Origin: Neisseria cinerea
GTDB taxonomy: Bacteria; Pseudomonadota; Gammaproteobacteria; Burkholderiales; Neisseriaceae
Assembly (NCBI RefSeq): GCF_900475315.1
Contig: NZ_LS483369.1
Coordinates: 372,001-436,000 of the forward strand
DNA length: 64,000 nt
Direction of reading: 5' to 3'
Positions 1 through 8,069 of the stretch are shown piece after piece (within the stretch, counting starts at the first letter, position 1; each line of letters begins with the position of its first letter). The notes under the pieces are model-generated. The model did not search any database. It saw only the letters and a list, made by a program, of their open reading frames with translations, and was not told the DNA's origin. The translations under genes were made by a program, and so were the position numbers.

Positions 1-742
1 CAGACGTGATGCTGTGGTAGAGGTGTGCATGGTGTTTTTGTAACCCCAATTCGTGATTGCGACGGTATTCGTCTTGGTTGTAATTGAGGTGGATGATGCC
101 GTTTCCGCCCCATGTGTCGGAGTCGGGCAGGATGTGTTCGAGCAGGCGTTTGGTGTAACCGTAGCCGGTGAGCAAAAGTTCGGTTTGTTCGGTATCGTGT
201 GGCGAGATTTTGGCATAAAGCAGCCCTTGACGGTTTCCGCTGGCGGCTGATGCGGCTTTGCCTGCGTCCAATACGGTAACGGATATGCCGTATTCTGCCA
301 GTATGTAGGCGGTTGCCGCTCCGGATATGCCTGCACCGATGACGAGGATGTGTTTCGGTTTTTGCCGTTCGGACGTGTACGGATGTGCAAACCAAGGTTT
401 GTCGGGTGTGTTTTCTGCTTGTGCGGCCGCTTCGGACTGCCATGAAATATGTTGGAAATGTTCGTGTAGGCGGTTGGTGCGTGAAGGTGGAACCAGCCAG
501 AAACGGACATCGGGCAGGATGTGTTCGATCAGATTGATGCTGTTGAATTGTAGGCACTGCAGTGCTTGTTCTAAACGGTGTTTCAGACGGCATTCTCCGT
601 CCGAAGCATCTTGTGCGGTTTGAAAATCGGGAATCTTATAATCGGGTAGGCAGATAATCAGGTTGAGCGGTTGCGCGCGTTTGTCGATAATATTGTAAAG
701 TGTGCGGATGTCGGGAATGCCGTTCCATGCGAGATTGTCCAT
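1..742 (-). CDS. mnmC: MnmC-type FAD-dependent tRNA-modifying oxidoreductase, N-terminal part (runs off the left edge)
   Basis: The reverse strand encodes an open frame from an ATG at 742 to the window edge (about 247 codons). From about residue 127 it shows a dinucleotide-binding fold (HILVIGAGISGAATA) followed by the DAO-type sequence SGNRQGLLYAKIS typical of the MnmC oxidoreductase domain, which removes the carboxymethyl group from cmnm5(s2)U34 of tRNA. The usual MnmC has a methyltransferase domain of about 240 residues in front. Here only about 125 residues precede the FAD domain and no SAM-binding glycine motif is visible. An in-frame stop lies at 794-796, so the frame cannot start much earlier. 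The protein therefore looks monofunctional. The C-terminal end is outside the window. Confidence 0.85.
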   Translation of the reverse strand, partial: MDNLAWNGIPDIRTLYNIIDKRAQPLNLIICLPDYKIPDFQTAQDASDGECRLKHRLEQALQCLQFNSINLIEHILPDVRFWLVPPSRTNRLHEHFQHISWQSEAAAQAENTPDKPWFAHPYTSERQKPKHILVIGAGISGAATAYILAEYGISVTVLDAGKAASAASGNRQGLLYAKISPHDTEQTELLLTGYGYTKRLLEHILPDSDTWGGNGIIHLNYNQDEYRRNHELGLQKHHAHLYHSITS

Positions 743-861
743 ATCAATGCCGTCTGAAATGTGGGTTTGAATATCGGTATCGGGATAAAGCTGTTAAAAT
801 ACCTGCCGTTTAAAGGCACGCATGCGCCTGCCGGATATTGTATGCCGAATCGAGGTGTTTT

Positions 862-1230
862 TTGAATAATATTCCTGTTGAAATCCGGTTGTTGAAAAAC
901 CGTACCGTGTTGGTTTTGACTTATGGGGACGAACCTAAGGAGCTGTCCGCCGAATTTTTACGCGTGCATTCTCCGAGTGCGGAAGTGCGCGGACACGGTG
1001 TGGGACAGGATGTTTTGCAGACCGGTAAGGCGGATGTGCAAATTACGGATTTACAGCCTGTCGGTCAGTACGCGCTGAAAATCAGTTTTTCGGACGGACA
1101 CGACAGCGGGCTTTACGATTGGGACTATCTGCACGGGCTGGCATACGGACGTGATACCATGTGGCAAAAATATCTGGACAGGTTGGCGGCGGCAGGTGCA
1201 TCCCGTTTTGCAGGGAAACAGGGTTCTTAA
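862..1230 (+). CDS. DUF971 family protein (gamma-butyrobetaine hydroxylase-like N-terminal domain)
   Basis: Small protein of about 122 residues with the DUF971 pattern: a strand-rich start ([18 protein letters not shown]), then [20 protein letters not shown], and the ending [16 protein letters not shown]. The domain is found alone in bacteria and at the N-terminus of gamma-butyrobetaine hydroxylases; its role alone is unknown. I chose the TTG at 862 because gaggtg lies just upstream; an ATG at 838 is the longer alternative. It lies directly upstream of ubiE with a gap of about 50 bp and is probably co-transcribed, a pairing common in Betaproteobacteria. Confidence 0.8.
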   Translation: MNNIPVEIRLLKNRTVLVLTYGDEPKELSAEFLRVHSPSAEVRGHGVGQDVLQTGKADVQITDLQPVGQYALKISFSDGHDSGLYDWDYLHGLAYGRDTMWQKYLDRLAAAGASRFAGKQGS

Positions 1231-1280
1231 AGGGTCGGGATTCCGACGGACAGTATCGGTATCAGAGAGGTGGTCAGAAA

Positions 1281-2018
1281 ATGGGCGAACAGAAAACGCA
1301 TTTCGGATTCAGTACGGTAAATGAAGATGAGAAAGCCGGCAAAGTGGCGGAAGTCTTCCATTCGGTTGCAAAAAACTACGACATTATGAACGATGTTATG
1401 TCGGCAGGGCTGCACCGTGTGTGGAAACACTTTACCATCAATACGGCATACTTGAAAAAAGGAGACAAGGTACTGGATATCGCGGGCGGTACGGGTGATT
1501 TGTCCCGAGGGTGGGCAAAACGTGTCGGCAAAGAGGGCGAAGTTTGGCTGACCGATATTAATTCTTCCATGCTGACCGTCGGGCGCGACCGGCTTTTGAA
1601 CGAAGGCATGATTCTTCCCGTATCGCTTGCCGATGCGGAAAAACTGCCTTTCCCTGACAATTATTTTAATTTGGTTTCCGTGGCGTTCGGTTTGCGGAAT
1701 ATGACGCACAAGGATACCGCGCTGAAAGAGATGTACCGTGTTTTGAAACCTGGCGGAACATTGCTGGTATTGGAGTTTTCCAAAATCCACAAACCGCTCG
1801 AAGGCGCATACGATTTTTATTCTTTCAAGCTGTTGCCGGTGATGGGCAGGCTGATTGCGAAAGATGCGGAGAGTTACCAGTATCTTGCCGAATCTATCCG
1901 CATGCATCCTGACCAGGAAACTTTAAAGCAAATGATGCTGGATGCCGGATTTGACAGTGTGGACTATCATAATATGAGTGCGGGGATTGTGGCCCTGCAT
2001 AAAGGCGTTAAATTCTAA
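1281..2018 (+). CDS. ubiE: Ubiquinone/menaquinone C-methyltransferase UbiE
   Basis: SAM-dependent methyltransferase that adds the ring C-methyl group in ubiquinone biosynthesis. At 245 residues it has the family length. The SAM motif DIAGGTGD lies at residues 66-73, with the UbiE signatures [17 protein letters not shown] and [16 protein letters not shown], followed by [16 protein letters not shown]. The ATG at 1281 follows a strong gagaggtgg ribosome site; a longer frame from 1161 overlaps the upstream gene and is unlikely. An inverted uptake-sequence pair ends the unit at 2035-2066. The accessory factor gene ubiJ is near 60.3 kb instead of adjacent as in E. coli. Confidence 0.96.
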   Translation: MGEQKTHFGFSTVNEDEKAGKVAEVFHSVAKNYDIMNDVMSAGLHRVWKHFTINTAYLKKGDKVLDIAGGTGDLSRGWAKRVGKEGEVWLTDINSSMLTVGRDRLLNEGMILPVSLADAEKLPFPDNYFNLVSVAFGLRNMTHKDTALKEMYRVLKPGGTLLVLEFSKIHKPLEGAYDFYSFKLLPVMGRLIAKDAESYQYLAESIRMHPDQETLKQMMLDAGFDSVDYHNMSAGIVALHKGVKF

Positions 2019-2034
2019 AACGGTTCCCTTGATA

Positions 2035-2066
2035 ATGCCGTCTGAATGGTTTTCAGACGGCATTTT
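2035..2066 (+). terminator. DUS-pair terminator after ubiE
   Basis: ATGCCGTCTGAA at 2035-2046 is followed by its reverse complement at 2052-2063 and a short T-run. Confidence 0.8.
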
Positions 2067-2112
2067 GGTATTTTCAAGGACTAGGCAATTAATTTAAAAA
2101 ATTAATTCATTT

Positions 2113-2188
2113 TATTATCATTAGGTTATAAACTTTCTAAAAAATAGGAACAATTATCATTTGCAAAATATAAAGATGTCTGTATAAT
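2113..2188 (+). promoter_or_regulatory. Promoter with two ATTATCATT half-site-like repeats
   Basis: A -35-like TTGCAA (2161-2166) and a -10 TATAAT (2183-2188) are 16 bp apart upstream of the gene at 2234. The 9-mer ATTATCATT occurs twice in the AT-rich upstream DNA, near 2114 and near 2153; the second copy abuts the -35 box. ATTATCATT resembles half of a Fur box. Iron regulation is inferred, not shown. Confidence 0.5.
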
Positions 2189-2233
2189 GCAATCAATCCA
2201 GTAAATAACACAGCAGACAAAAGGAGGGAAAAA

Positions 2234-2707
2234 ATGCCGGAAAGTATTTTTAAACAGATTTCCCTCGATATTTTGAGGCTGCATCGTGATTCTGTTCATT
2301 CCCTGCTCGCAACTTCGGGTTGCAACTGTCAGGTACATGAAGCGGCATATGTCAATATTGACGGTAAATATTATATTTCGCTTTCATGCGAGCCTGAGGT
2401 AGGAGAAGTTAAAACAGGGATTTTGCTGATTGAAGATGAAAGCCGCAGCTTGCGTTTGAGCTGGGTTGGCAGTGCTCGGGAACTTGACCGCAAGGATAGT
2501 GTCTATAAGCGTGCCTTGTCTGCGCTATCCAGAAAGATGGAGCGGTGTAAAGACAAGCTGCATACGGCGGTTCAACCATTTTTGTTGGAGCTGGTGCCGG
2601 AGAAAGGCAGATTTTCTGTCGGTGATGAAGAAGTTTGGATTTCTCAAAACGATTTAGTGAGAGCTTTATATCCTGTCGGATACAGTATGCGGCAGGCAAT
2701 GTTGTAG
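2234..2707 (+). CDS. Hypothetical protein, possibly an FMN-binding split-barrel (HugZ/HutZ-like) family member
   Basis: 157-residue soluble protein without signal peptide. The N-terminal stretch ILRLHRDSVHSLLATSG, then AAYVNIDGKYYISLSCEPEV, and the later LLELVPEKGRFSVGDEEVW recall short pyridoxamine-5-phosphate-oxidase-fold proteins of the HugZ/HutZ haem-utilisation group, but the match is by eye and weak. A strong aaggaggg ribosome site precedes ATG 2234. It has its own promoter with Fur-like half-sites and its own GC-rich terminator, so it is monocistronic. A haem or iron role would fit that context but is only an inference. Confidence 0.6.
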   Translation: MPESIFKQISLDILRLHRDSVHSLLATSGCNCQVHEAAYVNIDGKYYISLSCEPEVGEVKTGILLIEDESRSLRLSWVGSARELDRKDSVYKRALSALSRKMERCKDKLHTAVQPFLLELVPEKGRFSVGDEEVWISQNDLVRALYPVGYSMRQAML

Positions 2708-2742
2708 ATTTAAAGTTTTGGTAGTGGTTTGTGTTCCTTTTG

Positions 2743-2770
2743 CGCCCCTTTGTCAAGGGGCGATTTTTTT
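2743..2770 (+). terminator. Rho-independent terminator
   Basis: Hairpin CGCCCCTT/AAGGGGCG (2743-2762) followed by a run of T. It terminates the 2234 gene. Confidence 0.85.
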
Positions 2771-2797
2771 TGCGTACAGATCGGCGGCAGGATAAAA

Positions 2798-2825
2798 ATG
2801 CCGTCTGAAAAAACTTAGACGGCAT
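2798..2825 (-). terminator. Degenerate DUS-pair terminator after folK
   Basis: A perfect ATGCCGTCTGAA is paired with an imperfect reverse copy (CTTAGACGGCAT). The T-run lies on the reverse strand, serving folK. Confidence 0.65.
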
Positions 2826-2839
2826 TTGCATATATCGAA

Positions 2840-3334
2840 TTATTTATCCGTCAGGAGGTGGATACCTTGATCGCCAAGCTTTCCGGACAATTCGGCGGCT
2901 TTTCCGTGTTTGCCTAGGATAAAATCAGGGAGGATTTCTGCCAAAGGACGCATGACAAAACTGCGTTCGTGGGCGCGCGGATGCGGTAGGGTAAGATGGG
3001 GATCGTCGCTGAATATGCCGTCAAAGTCGATGATATCCAGATCTAATGTGCGCGGCGCATTTATAAAACTGCGTTTTCGTCCGAAATCAGCTTCGATACG
3101 GTTGAGTACGGAGAGCAGTGAGATACCGTCCATGTCGGTGGATACGGCGCAGACGGCATTGACAAAGTCAGGTTGGTCGTCATAGCCGACGGGGACGGTA
3201 GCATATAGGGATGAGGTTTTCTGCAGCTGAATATCGGGATGGGACGACAGTGCGTCCAATGCGCTGCGTATTTGTTGTACGGGGTTGTCAAGGTTGCTGC
3301 CTAAGGCGATGATGGCAAAATGTCTGTTGTTCAT
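2840..3334 (-). CDS. folK: 2-amino-4-hydroxy-6-hydroxymethyldihydropteridine pyrophosphokinase (HPPK)
   Basis: Transfers pyrophosphate from ATP to 6-hydroxymethyl-7,8-dihydropterin in folate synthesis. The 164-residue protein has the HPPK hallmarks in order: IIALGSNLDNP near the start, KTSSLYATVPVGYDDQPDFVN, and the signature APRTLDLDIIDFDG followed by LPHPRAHERSFVMRPL. The length is normal. It sits 9 bp downstream of a SirB-like membrane gene on the same strand. The other folate gene in the window is folE2 near 57 kb. Confidence 0.96.
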   Translation of the reverse strand: MNNRHFAIIALGSNLDNPVQQIRSALDALSSHPDIQLQKTSSLYATVPVGYDDQPDFVNAVCAVSTDMDGISLLSVLNRIEADFGRKRSFINAPRTLDLDIIDFDGIFSDDPHLTLPHPRAHERSFVMRPLAEILPDFILGKHGKAAELSGKLGDQGIHLLTDK

Positions 3335-3343
3335 GGCAGTGTT

Positions 3344-3718
3344 TCAGAATGGCACGACTTTGGTTTTTGCAAGGTAAACGATACAGGCGACGCAACACAT
3401 GGCAAGCAGATAAACGGCATAGAATTTGGCCGAACGGGGGCGGGCACGCATCATAATCATACCTAATGCGATATAGGCGAGCAGGAGCAGGATTTTTGTA
3501 CCGAGCCATGGTGCGTTGAATGGAGAGAAATGGGTAATTTTCATCAACCACAATCCGGTAAACAGCAGCATGGTGTCGTTGAGGTGGGGCAGTGCTTTCC
3601 AAAAGCCGGCCAAGGGCTTTTCTGGATTTTTCCAAAGTAGGAGAAAACGGATGTTGAATACCAAAATGGTGATGGTAACGAAGATTTGATGGCTGTATTT
3701 TACAATTAGGTACTGCAT
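3344..3718 (-). CDS. SirB2-family integral membrane protein
   Basis: 124 residues with four hydrophobic segments (about 11-28, 49-62, 72-88 and 98-115). The pattern YLIVKYSHQIFVTITILVFNIRF and HLNDTMLLFTGLWLM matches the SirB2 family of small inner-membrane proteins. Members are named after a Salmonella invasion regulator but their biochemical role is unknown. The gene lies 9 bp upstream of folK on the same strand, so the two probably share a transcript. Confidence 0.8.
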   Translation of the reverse strand: MQYLIVKYSHQIFVTITILVFNIRFLLLWKNPEKPLAGFWKALPHLNDTMLLFTGLWLMKITHFSPFNAPWLGTKILLLLAYIALGMIMMRARPRSAKFYAVYLLAMCCVACIVYLAKTKVVPF

Positions 3719-3770
3719 GGTTGGCTCTTATCAAAATAAGGGTTGGGATTGGCTATTTTACCGCAAACAG

Positions 3771-4337
3771 TTATTTTTGACGCAGTTTTTCAAATGCCAA
3801 AAGATAGGGTGGGCTATTCTTCCGGTTGATAAAACCGTAACGTAAAACGGCAAATTGTTCTTGGGGCAGCTCTTTTGCCCATTGTTCGATTGCTTCGGCC
3901 TCCTGTTTGCCGTTTTCGTGTCCCGGATAGAGGACGGTAATAAGCATACCGCCTTCTTTCAGCAGGGAGAGGGTTGCGCAAAGGGCGGGAATGCTGGTTT
4001 CCGTGCAGGTGGTAAGGCTTTTGTCTCCGCCGGGCAGCCAGCCAAAGTTGAAAATGGCGGCATCTAGCGGTTCTGAAACATATTGTTTCAGGTTTTCGTG
4101 TCCGTCTAAGATGAGTTGTGCATTCTCGTATCCCGCTTCTTTTAGGCGGCATTGTGTGAGGGTCAGGGCTTGCGGTTGGATATCGAATGCCCACACTTTT
4201 CCCAGAATGCCTGCTGTTTGTGCAAGAAAAAGGGTGTCATGTCCGTTGCCGGCTGTGCCGTCTAAGGCGTTCCCGCCTTTGGGTAGTGTTTGCTGTAAAA
4301 GGTAATGGGCGAATGGAATGATGTTTTGCAATAACAT
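3771..4337 (-). CDS. YtqB/MnmM-family SAM-dependent methyltransferase
   Basis: About 188 residues. The motif LDGTAGNGHDTLFLA at residues 26-40 is the SAM-binding loop of the YtqB group, and AIFNFGWLPGGDKSLTT is its second hallmark. Family knowledge: YtqB/MnmM of Gram-positive bacteria methylates nm5(s2)U34 of tRNA, replacing the methyltransferase half of MnmC. Here an MnmC without that half lies 3 kb away, which supports the same job, though older annotations say only rRNA methylase-like. I chose ATG 4337; a TTG two codons earlier is possible. The leader has no strong ribosome site. Confidence 0.82.
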   Translation of the reverse strand: MLLQNIIPFAHYLLQQTLPKGGNALDGTAGNGHDTLFLAQTAGILGKVWAFDIQPQALTLTQCRLKEAGYENAQLILDGHENLKQYVSEPLDAAIFNFGWLPGGDKSLTTCTETSIPALCATLSLLKEGGMLITVLYPGHENGKQEAEAIEQWAKELPQEQFAVLRYGFINRKNSPPYLLAFEKLRQK

Positions 4338-4411
4338 TTTCAAATGCTGTCAGAAAATAAAAATACCTTACCGATGCCGGTAAGGTATTGGAATATATTG
4401 ATTTGTGCGGA

Positions 4412-4705
4412 TTATTCAGCAGATTGTTGGACGGTTTCCACTTGGACGAGGGCTGATGCAGGTGCGGTTTGTGGTCTGTTTTCGTGTTGAAGGTTGACAG
4501 AGCGTGCCGGTACGATGGTGGAAATGGCGTGTTTGTAAACCATTTGTGTTACGGAAGTGTTTCTCAGGAGAACAACGTATTGATCGAAAGACTCAACCTG
4601 ACCTTGCAATTTGATACCGTTAACTAAGTAAATCGAAACCGGAACATGCTCTTTACGCAATGCGTTCAGGAAGGGATCTTGCAACATTTGTCCTTTAGCT
4701 GTCAT
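4412..4705 (-). CDS. hfq: RNA chaperone Hfq
   Basis: 97-residue Sm-like RNA chaperone that forms hexamers and pairs small RNAs with mRNAs. The start [20 protein letters not shown], the Sm1 region [20 protein letters not shown] and the Sm2 signature [10 protein letters not shown] are textbook Hfq. The C-terminal tail is short and rich in Ala, Gln and Val. ATG 4705 is preceded by GGAG at good spacing, so the longer frame to 4792 is rejected. The gene stands alone between the methyltransferase and pbpG on the reverse strand. Confidence 0.97.
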   Translation of the reverse strand: MTAKGQMLQDPFLNALRKEHVPVSIYLVNGIKLQGQVESFDQYVVLLRNTSVTQMVYKHAISTIVPARSVNLQHENRPQTAPASALVQVETVQQSAE

Positions 4706-4838
4706 ATTTTTTAACTCCGCTATTATGATTGTGAAATCGGGCAAATGCCCTGTATTTGTAGAATTGTAGCCTTTAATAGGAAAAATTACCAATTTTTTTG
4801 TGCTTGAAACGGATTTCTACGCTAATTGTTTGCATACA

Positions 4839-5789
4839 TTAAGAACGTTGCTGCAGCATCCATGATTCGATTTTGCGTGCGTCGTTGACCCGAGTGGCGG
4901 ATGTAGGCGAATTTAACAATATGATGGTAACCGGTTGGTTTTGAATATTGGCCCTGACGACCATAGACCTGCCCGCCTCGCGTATATAGCCTGTCTTCTG
5001 CAGCTCGATGTTCCACATGCCTTCCCTAACCAAGGCATTGGAATTTTTATAGTTTTGCTGTCCGTTTTTCGTTTGTACGGCAGCGTGGTTGGAAGTCGAG
5101 TTGATACGTATCTGGGGATATTGTACGGCTGCGTTGACCATAAGGCTTAGGTCTTTGGCTGTGGAAACGTTTTGGTAGTTGAGGCCGGTCGGTTCGTAAA
5201 ATCGGCTGCTGTACATACCCAGGCTTTGTGCTTTACGGTTCATTGCGGCGACAAATGCGCCCATGCCGCCGGGGTAGGTCCTCCCCAGCGCGTGGGTGGC
5301 TCGGTTTTCGCTGCTCATCAGGCTTAAATGAAGCAGCTCTTTCCGAGTAAGGGATGTGCCGATGGCAAGGCGGCTGCCTGTTCCTTTGATGCGGTCGATT
5401 TCGTCTGTCGTAATGGTAATGGTTTCATCCATGTTTAAATTTGCATCTAAAACGACCATTGCGCTCATGAGTTTGGAGATGGAGGCGATGGGCATGATTC
5501 TGTCGGCATTTTTCTGATACAGTATTTGTCCCGTTTTATTATTAACAACCAGTGCGGATTGGGAGGAAAGAATCAGCCCGCCTGTAATGGCTTGGGTATT
5601 GGTGGGGTGTATCGGACTTTCTGCAAATATTTCTATCGGGTCGGAGGATGTGAACAGGTTATGTTCCAAAAATTGTCCTAAAATATCGTCTTCGGCAAAG
5701 AGATATGCCGAAGGCAGAGACAGGCATAAACCGAGTAGCAGAGACGAAGGCAGATGTTTTAAGGTGCGGACGGACATTTTTGATTCCAT
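4839..5789 (-). CDS. pbpG: D-alanyl-D-alanine endopeptidase / low-molecular-mass penicillin-binding protein (PBP7 type)
   Basis: 316-residue periplasmic serine peptidase of the S11 family that trims or cleaves peptidoglycan peptides. A signal peptide spans about residues 5-32 (LLLGLCLSLPSAYLFA). The active-site motifs are in order: SxxK as S103-I-S-K106, SxN as SSEN near 160, and KTG within LQKTGYIREAG near 265. The length suits PbpG better than DacB. The start could be ATG 5789 or ATG 5777; ggaatcaaaa gives the second a plausible ribosome site. No gene follows closely on this strand. Confidence 0.92.
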   Translation of the reverse strand: MESKMSVRTLKHLPSSLLLGLCLSLPSAYLFAEDDILGQFLEHNLFTSSDPIEIFAESPIHPTNTQAITGGLILSSQSALVVNNKTGQILYQKNADRIMPIASISKLMSAMVVLDANLNMDETITITTDEIDRIKGTGSRLAIGTSLTRKELLHLSLMSSENRATHALGRTYPGGMGAFVAAMNRKAQSLGMYSSRFYEPTGLNYQNVSTAKDLSLMVNAAVQYPQIRINSTSNHAAVQTKNGQQNYKNSNALVREGMWNIELQKTGYIREAGRSMVVRANIQNQPVTIILLNSPTSATRVNDARKIESWMLQQRS

Positions 5790-6081
5790 TGATTGAATGT
5801 TGACGTTATTTTGTTGAAAAAACAGATATATGTAAAGTATGTTGTCGGGGAAGTAGGTTGCTTGTATCCGTAATACAAGATTGTTTTTATTGATAACATG
5901 TTGTTTTCATTAAAAATATTTATTGTGATTTAATTTCGGCGGTTTGATTTGAAACAGAGGCCGTCGGTTGAATCTATGCGCCTCGAGGCGGTAGAATCGG
6001 GGGTTGCTTAGATATCAAACTAATGCACAGGTGTGTGTTGATGCATTGTTTTAATCGTTGAAATATTGGGAGTGCTAATTA
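5790..6081. other. Intergenic region between divergent pbpG and bcp
   Basis: About 290 bp, AT-rich from 5870 to 5940, with no open frame that looks coding. It should hold the promoters of both divergent genes, but I see no unambiguous -35/-10 pair and no uptake sequence. Confidence 0.5.
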
Positions 6082-6519
6082 ATGGGTTTGAAATATGAAT
6101 TTACCCTGCCTTCAAGCAGCGGTGCGGATTTCCATTCGGCAGAACATCTGCCTTTGGTTGTGTATTTTTATCCGAAAGACAGTACGCCCGGCTGTACGAC
6201 GGAGGGACTGGATTTTAATGCGAGATTGGAGCAGTTCGGCGACTTGGGTTATACCGTGGTCGGCATTTCGCGAGACGGGGTGAAGGCGCATCAGAACTTT
6301 TGTGAGAAACAGGGTTTCCGGTTCGAACTGTTGAGTGACAAGGATGAAACAGTGTGCCGCCTGTTTGATGTCATCAAATTGAAGAAACTGTATGGGAAAG
6401 AGTCGTTCGGTATCGAGCGCAGTACGTTTGTTCTGAATAAGGACGGTGAAATCGTCCATGAATGGAGGAAGGTTAAGGTGGCGGGCCATGCGCAGGAAGT
6501 GCTGGAAACGCTTTCCTGA
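6082..6519 (+). CDS. bcp: Thioredoxin-dependent peroxiredoxin of the BCP/PrxQ group
   Basis: 145-residue cytoplasmic thiol peroxidase reducing hydrogen peroxide and organic hydroperoxides. The peroxidatic cysteine is C38 in YPKDSTPGCTTEGLDF. The position five residues on, where E. coli Bcp has its resolving cysteine, is Leu, so this would act as a 1-Cys or atypical member. The C-terminal half has the expected FGIERSTFVLNKDGEIVHEW. It ends two bases before a frame that leads into xerD, so the two may be co-transcribed. Confidence 0.93.
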   Translation: MGLKYEFTLPSSSGADFHSAEHLPLVVYFYPKDSTPGCTTEGLDFNARLEQFGDLGYTVVGISRDGVKAHQNFCEKQGFRFELLSDKDETVCRLFDVIKLKKLYGKESFGIERSTFVLNKDGEIVHEWRKVKVAGHAQEVLETLS

Positions 6520-6572
6520 TCATGCGGGTTTCGCTTCCTAACCTGTTTCAGACGGCATTTGTTTGGAATAAT

Positions 6573-7448
6573 ATGGAAGAAGATTTGATTGACAGGCTGC
6601 TTGAAACCTTGTGGCTGGATCGGCGGCTTAGTCGGAATACCTTGGACAGCTACCGGCGGGATTTGGAAAAAATTGCCCGCCGGTTGTCTTTGTGCGGTCA
6701 AACCCTGAGGGATGCGGACGAATCGGATTTGGCAGCGGCGGTTTATGTTGCCGGTGAGAAACGAAGCTCTCAGGCCCGTGCATTATCAGCATGCAAACGC
6801 CTGTATTTATGGATGGAGCGTGAAGGCATGAGGACGGACAATCCCACCCGTTTGCTGAAACCGCCCAAAATCGACAAGAATATTCCGACCCTGATTACCG
6901 AGCAGCAGATTTCCCGACTGCTTTCCGCACCGGATACGGATACTCCGCACGGTTTGCGGGATAAGGCATTGCTTGAATTAATGTATGCAACCGGCTTGCG
7001 TGTTAGCGAAGCGGTCAGGCTGAGTTTTGGCAATCTGGATTTGGACAGGGGGTGTATCACTACCTTGGGCAAGGGTAACAAGCAAAGGATAGTGCCGATG
7101 GGGCGGGAATCCGTATATTGGGTGGAGCGTTACTACAAGGAGGCGCGCCCGTTGCTGTTAAAGGGCAGGTCTTGCGATGCATTGTTCGTCAGTCAGAAAA
7201 AAACAGGCATTTCCCGACAGCTGGCATGGATGATAGTTAAAGAATATGCAAGTCAGGCAGGTATCGAACACATCAGCCCGCACAGCCTGCGCCATGCTTT
7301 CGCCACACACTTGGTGCAGCACGGATTGGATTTGCGCGTGGTTCAGGATATGTTGGGACATGCCGATTTGAACACGACTCAGATTTATACCCATGTTGCC
7401 AATGTGCGGCTGCATAGCGTGGTTAAGGAACATCATTCCCGAAATTGA
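6573..7448 (+). CDS. xerD: Site-specific tyrosine recombinase XerD
   Basis: 291-residue recombinase that with XerC resolves chromosome dimers at dif. It has the N-terminal SAM-like domain (about 1-90) and the catalytic domain with the tyrosine-recombinase residues: Arg in ATGLRVSE, Lys in LGKGNKQR, HxxR in SPHSLRHAFATHL, His in LGHADLNTTQ and Tyr in IYTHV. I chose ATG 6573 (MEEDLIDRLLETLW). A longer frame from 6522 would translate a DUS and is not conserved-looking. It lies 53 bp behind bcp. Confidence 0.95.
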   Translation: MEEDLIDRLLETLWLDRRLSRNTLDSYRRDLEKIARRLSLCGQTLRDADESDLAAAVYVAGEKRSSQARALSACKRLYLWMEREGMRTDNPTRLLKPPKIDKNIPTLITEQQISRLLSAPDTDTPHGLRDKALLELMYATGLRVSEAVRLSFGNLDLDRGCITTLGKGNKQRIVPMGRESVYWVERYYKEARPLLLKGRSCDALFVSQKKTGISRQLAWMIVKEYASQAGIEHISPHSLRHAFATHLVQHGLDLRVVQDMLGHADLNTTQIYTHVANVRLHSVVKEHHSRN

Positions 7449-7591
7449 GGCTCTGTTCCCTCAACTGCTTCAGATTAATAAAAAACCAATCGAAAATAGA
7501 AATGCGATAAAAAAATACCAAGAGAACCGAGTATCTTAACCTTGCAATACGAACTGTTTTTATTTATATTTGCATACGATAATAAAAGCCG

Positions 7592-7606
7592 CTATCAGTA
7601 TGATAG
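7592..7606. promoter_or_regulatory. 15-bp palindrome upstream of bfd, candidate operator
   Basis: CTATCA-GTA-TGATAG is a perfect 6-3-6 inverted repeat 24 bp before the bfd start, just after an AT-rich stretch containing TTGCAT (7570-7575). The position fits a repressor site such as Fur; the identity of the regulator is inferred. Confidence 0.45.
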
Positions 7607-7629
7607 TTTGAGAACACACGGAGTATAAA

Positions 7630-7830
7630 ATGTTTGTCTGTATCTGCAATGCCGTTACCGACCATCAAATTAAAGAAACTATTGCCGCAGGCGCGACCAC
7701 AATGGGTGATTTGCAATCGCAGTTGGGCGTGGCAACCTGTTGCGGCTGCTGCGGGGAGCTTGCTGCTTCGTTTTTGACGGCACATAACGCGCAACCGACG
7801 GTTACGGCAGGTATTAGCGTTCAAGTATAA
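7630..7830 (+). CDS. bfd: Bacterioferritin-associated ferredoxin
   Basis: 66-residue [2Fe-2S] protein that reduces bacterioferritin to release stored iron. It starts MFVCICNAVTD, giving C4 and C6, and the second pair lies in ATCCGCCGELAA, the arrangement of the Bfd/NirB-type Fer2_BFD domain. The ribosome site is ggagta. It is monocistronic, with a palindrome upstream and a DUS-pair terminator downstream. Iron-dependent control is usual for the family and likely here. Confidence 0.93.
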   Translation: MFVCICNAVTDHQIKETIAAGATTMGDLQSQLGVATCCGCCGELAASFLTAHNAQPTVTAGISVQV

Positions 7831-7843
7831 AACGGTTTTAAAA

Positions 7844-7873
7844 ATGCCGTCTGAACAGTTCAGACGGCATTTT
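7844..7873 (+). terminator. DUS-pair terminator after bfd
   Basis: Perfect 12-mer arms at 7844-7855 and 7859-7870 with a 3-nt loop and a following T-run. Confidence 0.85.
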
Positions 7874-8069
7874 GCTATTTTCTTTATTAAGGATGTTTTG
7901 CAATCCTACTGCACGGATTGGCAGTATTTGATATGCCTGTGTCGGGTCGGTACGGTCAAGGTACGGATTCGGGTATTTTTTTAAAGGTATTGCTTTTTTA
8001 AATAATAAACCATGATTCCGCTATCCCAAAGCTTGTGGAGTGTGGAAACAGAACGGTAAGGAAGTGCTG

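Noticed and set aside
53-623. Two forward frames (65 and 98 residues) at the left edge
   Set aside because: The reverse strand encodes a clear MnmC FAD domain over the same bases.
1227-1907. 226-residue reverse frame across ubiE
   Set aside because: It lies opposite ubiE, has no recognisable motif, and ubiE is certain.
2035-2066. DUS inverted pairs as CRISPR-like repeats
   Set aside because: They are dispersed uptake sequences with terminator function, not regularly spaced arrays.
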